A stretch of DNA of 64,000 bases. Source: Cymodocea nodosa. Its lineage: Eukaryota > Streptophyta > Magnoliopsida > Alismatales > Cymodoceaceae. The position numbers and the translations under genes are program-made. This document shows, one piece after another, positions 12,156 to 23,596 of this stretch. Position 1 is the stretch's first letter, and the number at the start of each line of letters is the position of its first letter. The notes under the pieces were generated by a model. That model did not search any database, was not told the DNA's origin, and was given only the letters and a program-made list of their open reading frames with translations. The stretch covers positions 9,086,501 through 9,150,500 of the forward strand of contig CM072344.1 in the NCBI GenBank assembly GCA_036874045.1. The letters are read 5' to 3'.

Positions 12156-13302
12156 ACTATGATTTTGTACTTTTAATATTGTGTGTAATTTGCATTTATT
12201 TTTAGAAAAGAAAAAAAAAATTATTTTATAAAAAGAAAGAAAAGAAAAGTAAAATATCAATCCAATTTGTTGGTATCTATTCTCAGAAACCAACTAGCTT
12301 GCTTGTGAGCCACCAAAGGCATAGGAGCCTAGGTTGCACACAAGACACTGAATTAACAATTTATGTTTTATTATTTTGTTATATATTCTGCTTTTATTTG
12401 TAAATGAAAAGTTTTTCAGAATCAAAAGTTGAAAGATATTGAAGGAGATACAAAAGAACAAGGTATGTAATTGATTACTTATCCTAAATTTACATTTAAA
12501 CTCAGTTCGTGGAGTTATTCATTAACTCAACGAATTAAGTTCGTTGAGTTAGGTGCTAAGTCAACGAAACAATACTCATGCCTGCTAACAATTATTGTAT
12601 TTACTGTAAAATCTTTTACATTGAGGACAATGCAAAATGTAGGTATGGGGGGGGAGGTAATTAGATTAAAAGTCAAGTAATTTTGTTAATTAGAGGAATT
12701 AGAATGGTGCTACAAATTTCTATGGAAACTGAAATTGAAATTTTTTTATGAATTTGCTATAAATATTCGATAATTGAGACTGTCAAATTTTTAAGAATTG
12801 TAACTACTTGAATGTTATATTTAGAATCTTATATAAGATGCTACAAAATTTTACAATTAATACAAATCTAGATATAGTATCTTATGTTTTTGCTGAATTT
12901 TATGAGTTTAATAGTTTCACGATTTTAAAAAGAAATCAGAATGCTTAACTGAAATTCAGTAAATTATTTGAAATCCTAAAAGAGCTGAAATGTTGATTTT
13001 TGGATTAAATGAAATACATAGGATCAAGGATACATTTAATTTGATTGATTAAACTTGTGTAATGATTTATGTGTAAATCTTATTAAACTACAGAAAAGTA
13101 TGAGCTTATTGATATGGATTCATATTTTCAATAAATAATAGAAGTAGGACTATATGAGATTTGTGTTTTATTGCATCTGTATTAATGAAATACGAATATA
13201 TACTGTGTCGAAGAAAAAAAGAGAAAAACTTTGAGAGTTTATTAACTTGTTTGATCACGAGCATTTTGTACTTGAGCAAATAAGTATGTAAGGATTGTTG
13301 AC
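12156..13302 (+). other. Non-coding region after F-box, first part of the shared module (copy A)
   Basis: 12180-12250 is A/T low complexity. 12260-12350 is well conserved with copy B. A donor-like AAG/GTATGT is at 12463. Hairpin half-sites lie at 12500-12570. From about 12800 on the sequence resembles the non-coding module of the SIRE element (55380-55870), for example ATGAGATTTGTGTTTTATTG and TATGTAAGGATTGTTG. It ends at the TTGAC duplication where copy B inserted. No coding frame. Confidence 0.6.
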
Positions 13303-15416
13303 GGTATTGATTGTGAAAAGTTAAATCTTAAACTTGCTTATATCAGTAATTCCTTTTTAGAAGTAAACAAACAACCTTTCACACAAATTAGATATTTATT
13401 CCAATTTGTATTTTAATTGCAAGTGCATAGTGTATATTGTATTTGTGTACAAGTACAAGTCGATCCCACAGAGAATTGAGTAAGAATTGTGTACTGTTTG
13501 GTTTTTAATAATGAAATTTATATATTCAATAAGCACTCCATTAAGTTATAGATAACTCAACGAACTAACCTCATTGAATTGAATTAACTTAACGAAGCTA
13601 TCTCTCTAGTTTAACACTGCTATTTATAGAGGAATTCAGCCAACCATTGGGCGGTTCCATAGATTCTTGTAGGATCGTATGGCTACACAAGAGGGGGGTG
13701 AATTGTGTATTTTTAATATTTTCTGAAATATAATTGAAACTTTAAAACTCAAAAACAAGTCGAGACATTGTTTTCATAAAATCATTTTTATTCAAGGTTT
13801 CAATTACAATATACAATTCAATTCTCCTAAGAAATTGTAGATGCAATTATATCTCGATACCATGTATCATCTAAACAATTTCATAACTACAAATAGAGAA
13901 AACTAATTTACGGAATTTAAAACATTTCTCCTTGTTTGAGATCTTTCTTCTTCTTCTTTTTCTTCTTTAGCAATTCTTCAGTGATGAAAATCTTGTCTTT
14001 CTCTGCTTCACCGAATTTGCTTTCTTCTGATACTTTAAATCTTCAATGATGAAAATCTTACCTTTTTATGCTTCACTGAATTTTCTTCCACTGGAGAGAT
14101 TTTGCCCAAAGAGGTGTTTTTGATCCCTAAAAAAGATTTTTCTTTTGGTGTATAGGGATGGTTTGATCCTTGAAAAGATTTTTCTTTTTGTGTGCAAGGA
14201 TGGTTTGATCAACGAGAACTCTATGCCTTTTATACTGTATCTTCATTTCATGCATATCCTCCACGTTTAATCACTACTAGTTTTCCACTTCTCCACGTCT
14301 TTTCTTTTTCCTTCATCGAAATACACACGTTCTAACCCATGTTTATATTTCGAATTTCCTCTAATCATCAGTCTTTGATTTCTGAAAAATTTCCTACAAA
14401 ATAAACTTTCTCGTCCACTTACAATCATGTCTCCTCTCCCTATAGAATCGCGAGTCCAGAATTGCAAGATGATCTCCTCTTCAGCATATTGGCATCAACC
14501 TGAAACCAAGGCTAGAAGCTTTACAATCTCTTGAGATATGAGTCGGTGCTTGGTGAAAATGGCTTCCCTTCCCGCAATGCGATCATTCCTCACAGTGGTT
14601 GTCAGGCACTGTGTTTGGCTCAAAATCAACCCGACATCAGGAAAGTATCCTCACAAACCTCCAATGGTTGGTGATTACGGTGATGTTGGTGATTATGGTG
14701 ATGTTGGTGATGGTGGTGTGGAGCTTCAGGGAACTTTCGACGCTACTTGCAGTTAGCGCGGTCCTCCACCTCTGCACACACACACTGGCCACCCCACGTC
14801 TTCATTTTTTCTCCTCTTCTTTTATATTTCTTAGTAGTAACTACTTCTGCTTCGATGATCGGTTGGATTTCCTTCATTCATATCAACGATTGTGATTTCT
14901 TCTTCCTTCCACGAGTGAATTCCTGCATGATACGTGCAATCATGGTTTTCCTTCGAATGTCCTGTTTCTGTAACCGCTATAGTGGCATATTAGAAAATAA
15001 ATGGTCTATGGAATTATAGATAACTCAACGGACTTACTTCATTGATTTAACTATAAAACATGTGCACTAAAGAAATAAGCTGCTAACCTAACGCGTTACC
15101 TTAGTGCGCATTCATGTAACTCAACGCGTACAGTTATGCTAACTTAACGAGTTTTACATGTGCATCTCACGTGATATACTAAAGTATTTAAATTCAACAC
15201 GTGCATAATTCTAACTTAACAAGTTCAAATATTTCAGACACTTACGGTTTTCACTCACTAACTCAACGAGTTCTCACGTGATCTTTTCATACCTTTAAAC
15301 CTGTAACTTAACGAGTTGGCACGTGATCTTTTAACAAAAAGAACACTAACTCAATTAGTTAATACTGTTCACTTAAATATTCTTTTAGCATTTAAAACAT
15401 AATTGTCTAGTACATG
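13303..15416 (-). repeat. 3' LTR of copy B, truncated and carrying a SIRE LTR piece
   Basis: It matches the 5' LTR (34426-36399) on both sides of an embedded SIRE LTR fragment. The outer base is G where the 5' LTR has T (GGTATTGATTGTG against TGTATTGATTGTG). The LTR start, about 240 bp equivalent to 36160-36399, is missing: after TCTAGTACATG at 15416 the sequence jumps into the internal module. The small reading frames at 14538-15019 are LTR sequence, not genes. Confidence 0.8.
13668..14417 (-). mobile_element. Fragment of SIRE-type LTR inside the LTR of copy B
   Basis: It begins TGTAGGATCG, the reverse complement of the SIRE LTR 3' end (61201-61210), and follows that LTR to TCGTCCA. It then joins gypsy LTR sequence at a CCA microhomology (14415-14417). 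Only the 3' half of the SIRE LTR is present. About 390 bp of gypsy LTR (equivalent to about 34785-35170) is missing, so this is a deletion derivative rather than a clean solo LTR. Confidence 0.75.
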
Positions 15417-16575
15417 CCTAAAGAGTCCTTTTTAAGGTCAACAATCCTTACATACCTATCTGTTCAAGTACAAAAGGCTTATGATCAAACAAGTCAATAA
15501 ACTCTCAAAGTTTTTCTCTTTTTTTCCTCTCTTTTTTCTTTTCAACACAGTATATATACTTATTTCATTAATATAGATGCAATAAAACACAAATCTCTTA
15601 TAGTCCTACTTTTATTATTTACTGAAAATATGAATCCATATCAATAAGCTCATACTTTTTCTATAGTTTAATAATATTTACACATAAATCATTCTACAAG
15701 TTTAATCAATCAAATTAAATGTATCTTTGATCATATGCATTTCATTTAATCCAAAAATCAACATTTCAGCTCTTTCACGATTTCAGATAATTTACTAAGT
15801 TTCAATTAAACGTTATGTTTTCTTTTTAAAATCGTGAAACTATTAAACTCATAAAATTCAGCAAAAACATAAGATACTATATCTAGATTTGTATTAATAG
15901 TAATATTTGTAGTTTCTGATATAAGATTCTAAATATAACATTAAAGTAGTTATAGTTCTTAAAAATTTTACAATCTCAATTATCGGATAGTTACAAGAAA
16001 TTCATAAAAAAAGATTTTCAATTTCCACAGAACTTTGTAGCACCATTCTAATTCCTCTAATTAACAAAATTACTTGGATTTTAATCGAATTACCTCCCCC
16101 CCATACCTATATTTTGCATTGTCCTCAATGTAAAAGATTTTACAGTAAATACAGTAAATGTTAGCAGGCAGAAATATTGTTTCGTTGACTTAGCACCAAA
16201 CTCAACGAACTTAATTTGTTGAGTTAATGAATAACTCCACGAACTGAGTTTAAATGTAAATTCAGGATAAGTAATCAATTACATACCTTGTTCTTTTGTA
16301 TCTCCTTCCATATCTTCCGATTTTTGATTCTGAAAAACTTTCCATTCACAAATAAAAGTAGAATATATAACAAAATAACAAAACATAACTTATTAAATCA
16401 GTGTCTTGTGTGGAACTCAAGCTCCTATGCTTTTGGTGGCTCACAAGCAAGCCAGTTGATTTCCTAGAACAAATACCAACAAACTAGATTGATATTTTGT
16501 TTTTCTTTTTTTCTTTTTTTTTATAAATAAAATAAATGCAAAATACACACAACATTAAAAACACAGAATCACACT
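15417..16575 (-). other. Non-coding module and spacer after F-box, copy B
   Basis: Minus-strand counterpart of 12156-13302. It holds the module (15417-16010) matching the SIRE element, hairpin half-sites (16195-16250), the donor-like CAAG/GTATGT (about 16287) and the conserved 16410-16470 block. The module continues about 20 bp past the TTGAC point before the deletion junction. Small ORFs here do not match any protein. Confidence 0.6.
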
Positions 16576-17712
16576 TTAAGAACATGACTGAAAAGTAGTA
16601 ACAAATGGAATAAACATGTCAGTCCAAGAAAACTTTTTAGGCGTAATTCTTCTTGCTATTAATTCTGTTTCAATACAGTCCATTTTCCTTTTTAATTTGT
16701 AAACTTGCAATATGTTATCGATACTAAATATAAGTGTGTTTCCATTAATGAAATGAAATGCAGAAAGAGATCCTCTTCTATTCCAAGATAATGTAGTTGT
16801 TTCTATTTCTACATCTATTTCAATATATTCCTCTTCCCACTTCCATTCATTTAGGTCTTTTATAATCCATATTTGAAATTTCCTCAATTCATCCCACCAT
16901 CTTACCATACATAAAGTAGCATCATCATATTCATTATACCACATTCCCAATTGAATTTGATCGTATTCTGAAGTCGGTGGTTTAGCTATATCACTCGATA
17001 TAGGCAATATTTCTATAAAATCATCATAACTGTCTATGCTTACTATGTATAAATCAGATCTAAATGCAACTGATATATCTGTGACTAGATATATATATCC
17101 ATCAAGTATGACATGTATGTTGTTAAGTAATGCTCTCTGTCCTAGATATATCATAATATTTTTAGTCCAAGATCTATTTAGAAAATTATATACACTAAAG
17201 CATAAATCTTCATCTCAGTTTCCAGTTGGTCTCCAATAATATAATTTTTTAGGAATGGTTGAATTTTTTTTAGAAAAGATTAAAGTTGACCCACAATTTT
17301 CAATTGGTACTTCATATCTATTAGGTCTTCCTATATTCCATTCTTCTCTTGTGATAGGATTTCTAATCAAAATATCAGGTAATAGAATTGCATACCTTGG
17401 TTTGGTTCTGTAAATAATTAATCCTTCATCTGTCCCCATAATATGATCTATTCCTTCTAATGTATTGGGTGGAATTCTAGTAGTTTCCTCCATATTCAGA
17501 TATTCATAGGTGATTGAACTACGATTAAATGACTTCCATAAAAATCCATCTCTAATCTTAGTCATCTTTGCAACTTGTAGTCCATGAAAATATTTTTCTC
17601 TAACACAATCTTTGATTTCCTTTGATACACAACACAATCTACACAGATCTTTAGTTGACAGGTTACTTAGTACTTCCCTTAGTGCATCCAATGGTAATTT
17701 CATCAATTCCAT
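16576..17712 (-). pseudogene. F-box-like gene carried by copy B (one stop)
   Basis: From the ATG at 17712 (MELMKLPLDALREVL) to the stop at 16576 is one frame of 379 codons, broken only by TGA at 17215-17217 where copy A keeps Trp. F-box: residues about 5-45, with the conserved Leu-Pro-Leu-Asp start and CVSKEIKD. F-box-associated-like region: ILLPDILIRNPITREEW and DLYIVSIDSYDDFIEI. No signal peptide or membrane segment. About 20 of the first 160 residues differ from copy A by eye, with no frame-changing indel. An ATG further upstream (17784) is possible, but the CATATAG acceptor-like site and the alignment with A favour 17712. Function in the element is unknown: degradation of a host defence factor or cell-cycle control are guesses. 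Confidence 0.75.
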
Positions 17713-17723
17713 CTGTTGTAATT

Positions 17724-19309
17724 CTATATGACATAAACAAAAATTAACAGAGACAAAATCAACATAGCTACTTCGTACCCTCATGGAGTTAGGTCATAAC
17801 TCAACGAACTAAGTTCGTTGAGTTAAGTATTAACTCTATGATACTACTAACTATAATTAAACTTATATATATATTTTTCTACTTACTATATTATACATAG
17901 TTACTTCAGTTATGATGTTTCATTCAGCTACCCTCCTAGAGGAGGTATCAATTTCATTAACAGTTCTGTTAATAGGGTTAGGTACTACTTACATTGGCAA
18001 TCCTCCAAAAGGTCTAACTTCTATTAATTCTTTTTGTCTAGGGGGTATATTTCTATTTATATTTTGATTTTGAATTGCAGCATTTCCAAGTACAAGATTT
18101 AGATGATTATTTAATTGTTGAATTACTTTTCTAACTTCTCTATTCTAGATCATTGTTCAATTAATTCTTCATAACTTATATTTTTGTCATTTATATTTTC
18201 TCCTCGGAAATTGTTGTTTCTCTAAGATAAATTCGGATGATTTCTCCAATTAGGGTTACAAGAATTTCCAAAGTTATCTTTCTGGTTTCTAACATAAATA
18301 ATATCTAAGTCATTAACGTTTGCACTCTTTTCTACTAGTTTTTGATTTAATGATAACTCTTCTATTTTCTTTGTTAATTCAATTAATTTAACTTCAAGCA
18401 TAGTGCTTGAATTTATTTCACGCATTCCCCTTAGCAATATTCTTTTATTTGTAATAGCTTTAGTTGAGTTTTCCCACTATGTAGTTCTTTTTGTAAAGTT
18501 TTCTAAATATGCCCATATTTCTTCACTACATAATTTTAAAAATCCATTCTGACAAGTAGATTCTAATAAAGATTTCGTTGAAACATCTATACCTTCATAA
18601 ATTATACATATTAATTGTGCTTTACTCATTGCATGATGTGGACATTGAGTCAGTAAATCTTTAAATCTTTCAAAATATTTCTAGAATGATTCTCCCTGTT
18701 TTTGGCTACACATTAATATTTCCTTTTTCTTTTTAATCATTTGATGTGTTGGATAATAATTTTCCAGAAAAATAGAGAAAAATTTAGTCCATGTAGAAAT
18801 TGAATCAGGCGACAGAGTATATAACCATCTCTTAGCTACGTCTTTTAAAGAAAAAGGGATATATCTAAGTTTAATAGCATCTATACTCGTATTCGGCATT
18901 TTCATCATTTGACAAACTTCGTTAAATTCTCTAAGAAAATAATAGGCATCTTCTCTTTCTAATCCATGAAAATGTGGCAATTGACTAATATAATTAGATT
19001 TCAATTCAAACCTATCTCCCTCAAAGTTTGGTAATCAAATACATGAAGGTTCATCAACTAATTCAGGATACAAAATTTCCCCTAATGGTTTCTCTACTGG
19101 AGCAGCCATATCTTCGTTCTCTTTTAAAGAAAGGTTAGCTACACCCTTAAGGATTTCGTTAAAGTCCAATTCAGAAAATTTTTCAGTACGTCTCTGTATT
19201 GAATAATCCTGTGTAGGTATTCTTACTAATCGTTTAGTGCTAGGAGAATGAATCCATGTGCTCATAAACTCTTAACATAAAATAAAATAACAGAAGATTA
19301 ATTACATAC
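17724..19309 (-). other. Candidate retained intron spanning gag, copy B
   Basis: The donor-like ACTG/GTATGT is at 19310/19309, and the acceptor-like CATATAG ends at 17724, 11 nt before the F-box ATG. Length is 1586 nt, against 1598 in copy A. That both ends are kept in two copies is the only support. Confidence 0.3.
17920..19265 (-). pseudogene. Gag capsid-type protein of copy B, displaced downstream of pol
   Basis: From the ATG at 19265 (MSTWIHSPSTKRLV) to TGA at 17920-17922. The Gag core motifs are the same as in copy A: FELKSNYISQLPHFHG, AKRWLYTLSPDSISTW, ENYYPTHQ, KYFERFKDLLTQCPHH, and the C-terminal NWRNHPNLS near 18240. Stops include a CGA to TGA change near 19034 and others at about 18680 and 18475. 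It lies between the env-position ORF and the F-box gene, all on the minus strand. Its carboxy part is followed by no protease; protease belongs upstream in the element, as in copy A. Confidence 0.82.
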
Positions 19310-20142
19310 CAGTCTAAAGCTTTATATTCAGTAAATAGTTGTTGACGAATGAAGTTGAATCAGCTGCTTCTCCTTCCAGTTCCCCAACGAATTTTCTTTT
19401 CTCAAATGTTGGTAACTTGTAAATAACATTCTATTCTATATTTATAATGCACATCCATAAAGCAAATGAATCTAGTTGCAAGAACGTGTCTTGTAACGTG
19501 TAGTGTGGTTCCTATTTTTATGGATACGTGTGCCACTTCTAATTTCAAATTTTAGTAACCGCTAAACCCACGAAGTTTTGTTCGTGGCTAAAAGAATAAC
19601 CATTTAGCTTAATCTACGAACTAACCTTGTTGAGTTACAGTTAACTCAACGAACTAGCTTCGGTTACTGCTACTAACTCCATAGACTAACTTCGTTGAGT
19701 TAACACTTAGCAACCTCTAAGTTTACTTCTCATATTAACTTCTATATTTTTCTTCTGTCCTGCATTCTGTTAACTTAATTAAAATTAAATACATGTCATT
19801 AGTGCAGTGTTCTAATTTAACTCATTTCAATCTAAACATTATATAAATATTTAACTTGTAGTTCATTTTATGTTATGCAGAATTTATATTTTACTTTGCA
19901 CCATGTAGATATTTTCAGGCATTAATCTATTATCGTGCCTTTAATCTTGTCATCCAGTAGATTGCATAATGTTCAAACAGTTATTTAATATTCAAGATAG
20001 TTCATCAATTATATCATTCATTCACAAATAAGCATGTAAAAATATGTGAAAAATATACATTCATTAATATGAATAGTTTTACATTACATTCAGTCAGATA
20101 TCTTTCATACAAATATAAGTACAAGTAGACGAATAATACAAT
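19266..20142 (-). promoter_or_regulatory. Spacer and leader upstream of displaced gag, copy B
   Basis: No gene. It contains the TATA-like GCATTATAAATATAG (about 19435-19449), the donor-like site at 19309, and hairpin half-sites at 19610-19710. The rest (19740-20140) is AT-rich with no recognised content. The layout mirrors 8404-9450. Confidence 0.5.
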
Positions 20143-21899
20143 TTAATCTCTCTTCCTAAGTTCATCTACTTCCTTCTAGAGTTTTTCTAATTGTTGCTTT
20201 AATTGGTTAATCTACTTCCTTTCTATAGCTCCTGTAACTCCTCCAAAAGATTCAGCAATCTCTACAACAGCATAATTTCTGTACTCCTTCACTGAAATGG
20301 TTCTTGATCTTATCCTTTTGGATGCCCATTTAGTGAAATCGATATAGTCCACCATCAGCAGTGGAATCAGATCTCCATAAAATAATTTTTTCTTCACTGT
20401 TCTTAGCTTGGAGATAAAAACTGCAAACCAATTTCCAACTACATATGTGGCCCATTTAACAAATTGACTCAATTCTATATCATGGCCTTGTCATTGGTAG
20501 ACATTCTTAATGAGAATGTTAGCTATCATGTGTGCTTTACCATTTAATTGCTTTAGTCTATTTAATAACGGCACACTAGGATTGATAGCTAAACAATCCT
20601 TTATGGTCTGTTCTGTCCACTCGACTGCAGTTGTGCTTTCCAGAATTTCTAATCCTTCATTCTTCAATCCAAGAATGTTGTGGAGAAGCTCTGGTGTTAT
20701 CAATACATCAGCTTCCTCCACGTTGGAAATTAATCCTCCTTCTCCTTCTCTTAAGTTTGCATAAAAGCAAGGCACTAGATTCTCATATACTACATGCCCT
20801 CTTTCTTAAGAAATATATTGCAGTAGACCTTGGAATTCAAATAAATCCTTCATTTCTTACATTCTGTCCCAATTTATTGGTCTACTGTAAATGATATCAT
20901 AACCCCTAATCTCTTGGTATTTATTATAAGCTTCTTGACTCCAAAAGTATACTTCATTTAGAACTGTTGTTTCAGTCAAGTCAGGAATGTGAATTTGTTG
21001 CTCTAGAGGGGTTTGTTCTTGAACTTCCTCTTCCATAAGCTGAACTTGAACTTGTTGAAGATGCTCCACAGATTCGGGCATTTTTTCTTCTACTTTTGTC
21101 TATGATGGTGAGCCGACAGAACTCTCCACTCTGTCTTGAATATTGTCCAAAATTTGCTGAAGAGTTCTTTGCTCTTTAGTGGAATCTGTCGAGACATCTC
21201 TTTTCATATGTAATTGTTCAGCTTTTTGTTCATTTTCTGTTCTTTCTTCTTCCTCCTGACTACCAATCTGTAATGTCACTGTTCTTTCTAACTCTGTGGC
21301 AGATTGGGATGGAGTTACGGGCAAATCAGCTTCTGACCTAATTTCTGTTTCTTCTATTTGAACAGGCTGTAGATAGTTTCAACCTGTTTTTCTTCTTCTC
21401 TATGCTCTTGCTACTGCTGCTCCTACTCCTCTTCAGAATCGGATAGCAGGTTTACAAAATTTGGCTCTACAGGTCCTAGCTGTTGTTCCTTAGGAACAGG
21501 TCTTTCAGCAATCGGTTCCTCTTGTTCTACAATTACCTTCCTTTGTTGCTCTCATCTAATTTCTCCCCTTGCACAACCAACAATGTTCCTTTTGAACCAT
21601 AGTCGAGACTTACGTTAGATTAGTTCTAGGGCAACTTCATTATTTGGCCTGATTTTTCTTTCTCTACTCACAGCAATTTCTGTAGCAACCTTGATTCTAG
21701 TTTCCATTATTTAAGGGATTTGTATACCCAAATCTACTAACTCTTTCCTCTAATAGAAAAGGTCAGATTCTACCTTTTGTAGCTCTTTTTCCCTCGTCAT
21801 ATTCCTGATTTTCTGTCTCGTGTGCCATTCCTCCGAGTCTTTGAGAAATTTTGATGTGTCTACTACCTTTTCCCAAAACTCAGGTGTCATCTTCCTCAT
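20143..21899 (-). pseudogene. Env-position ORF of copy B (plant 'putative transposon protein' type)
   Basis: Start chosen at 21899 (MRKMTPEFWEKVV). The N-terminal part is charged. A Glu/Gln-rich middle (about 20870-21430) follows, then the conserved domain (20212-20775) with CFYANLREGEG, LGLKNEGLEILEST, PSVPLLNRLK, NGKAHMIANIL, KKLFYGDLIPLL and KWASKRIRSRTIS, and a coiled C-terminus ending DELRKRD at 20143-20154. Stops occur, for example after NVYQ (about 20491) and at about 20215. Less damaged than copy A. The domain is known from many plant retrotransposons, but its role is not; no transposase or envelope hallmark is visible. Confidence 0.75.
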
Positions 21900-22627
21900 C
21901 GTGGAGTTACACAATGGAATAGAATCTCTCTGATTTCTATTATTCTAAGTTCTAAATGATTTTGTGGATAATGCCCCTAAACCCTAAGTTTAATATAAAT
22001 AAGCCCTAAGTTTAGGCGGGTAATCGGATCATTTCCCACACAAACTCTTACTCTCTCATCCATGGAATTACGGTTAACTCCACGAACTAAGTCCATGGAC
22101 TTAACTACAGTACTCCATTGAGTTATAGTTAACTCAACGGGGTTAGTTCATTAACTTATCCTAGACTCAATGGAGTAAGTTCATTGAGTTAAGTGTAACT
22201 CAACAGACTTTCTATAAAGTTATATCTAATAAAAATACATATAATAATTTTTTTTTTTACTTCGGTCAAGACCAAAGAATTTCTGATCTAACCGATTCTT
22301 AATTTTTCAACACTTTAAAAGTTTTCGGTCAAACCGTTACATTCCTCGGTTGAACCAAAATTACGTATTTTCTCTTCTTTTTTTTCGGTTGAACCGATAC
22401 TATACTTCGATAACATCGACACTTAACTAAATATAATATATATATTTTTTATGTTTTTGCATTTTGGTCAGATCGATGGATCCTGTCAGTTGAACTGCAA
22501 CAATTTTTTTCTTTTAAAATATGTTTTAGTAAAATCAATAATTTCTTCCAGTTGAACCATGACTATGTTTTAAATAAGTTTTCACTCTTCTTTTTTTTTT
22601 TTTTTTTTAAACTTAGAAACTTTCTTA
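21900..22627 (-). other. Non-coding spacer between integrase and env-position ORF, copy B
   Basis: Two palindrome classes are seen: GTTGAGTTA/TAACTCAAC hairpins (22060-22200) and CGGTTGAACCG-type repeats (22260-22560). A T-run lies at about 22585-22608. No ORF. Confidence 0.6.
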
Positions 22628-23591
22628 CTAAATAAAGCTCGAGTAGTCCTCTACTCTGACTTCTTCCATAATTCCAAAGGAGCTTTTTGGTGTTTTCAGA
22701 ATAGGTTTCAGTCTTTGTCCATTTACTTTAAATATATTCTGATTTTTAGGATTTTCAATTTCAATAGCTCCATAAGGATAAATATTTCGAACTATGTAAG
22801 ATCCTGCCCATCTAGATCTTAATTTTCCTGGATGGTTATGGAGTCTAGCCATATAAAGATATACTTCTTGTCCTATTTCAAAGCTTTTTGGAATAATCTT
22901 TCTATCATGCCAGAATTTAATTTTCTCTTTTTCTCTTATAATCTTCGAATAAGCTTCATTTCTAAATTCTTCTAATTCAATTAATTACATTTTTCTATTT
23001 TTAGCAGCTTGATTTAAATTAGTGTTCAGAGTTTTTAATGCCCAATAAGCTTTATGTTCTATTTCAACAAGTAAATGACAACTTTTTCCATATACTAGCC
23101 TAAAAGGTGACATACCTAAGCTTGTTTTATAAGCAATTCTATAAGCCCAAAGTGCATCTATCAATCTATTAGCCGAATCTGTTCTAGTAGGATTTACTAC
23201 TTTTTCTAAAATTAACTTAATTTGTTTGTTAGCACTTTCTACTTGTCCACTTGTTTGTAGATGATATGATATTGCAAGTTTGTGGTTTACTCCATATTTC
23301 TTCATTAAGGCTTCAAAACTTCTATTACAGAAATGAGTTCCTCTATCATTGATAATAACTTTAGGTATTCCAAATCTGGCAAATATATTTGTTCTTATAA
23401 ATTGTATTACCACTTTGTTATCATTAGTTTTTGTAGGAATAGCTTCTATCCACTTAGATACATAATTCACCCTCAACAATATGTAATTAAATTGATTAGA
23501 CATAGGAAATGGACCCATAAAATCTATTCCCCACACATCAAAGATTTCAACCTCAATAATAGGATTAAGAGGCAGTATATTCCTCTTTGAT
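22628..23591 (-). pseudogene. Integrase of copy B, 3' part
   Basis: Continues the integrase from the copia insertion site (duplication ATTCT at 23592-23596). The catalytic core is visible: [11 protein letters not shown] with the first Asp (about 23530), [13 protein letters not shown] with the second Asp (about 23340), and [15 protein letters not shown] with the Glu (about 23240). The C-terminal region carries [13 protein letters not shown] and then LHNHPGKLRSRWAGSYIV, typical of Athila, and ends VEDYSSFI before the stop at 22628. There is a stop in the reading near 22985. No chromodomain. The long frame 22985-23617 enters the copia LTR by chance at its upstream end. Confidence 0.85.
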
Positions 23592-23596
23592 ATTCT

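Noticed and set aside
14538..15019. Three overlapping frames between the two inverted copies (also 35357-35811 and 38240-38555)
   Set aside because: They lie inside LTRs of the Ty3 family, recur in all LTR copies with stops, and show no protein domain.
23333..23590. Plus-strand frame of 85 codons (and 4479-4736, minus)
   Set aside because: Antisense shadow of the conserved integrase core in both copies.
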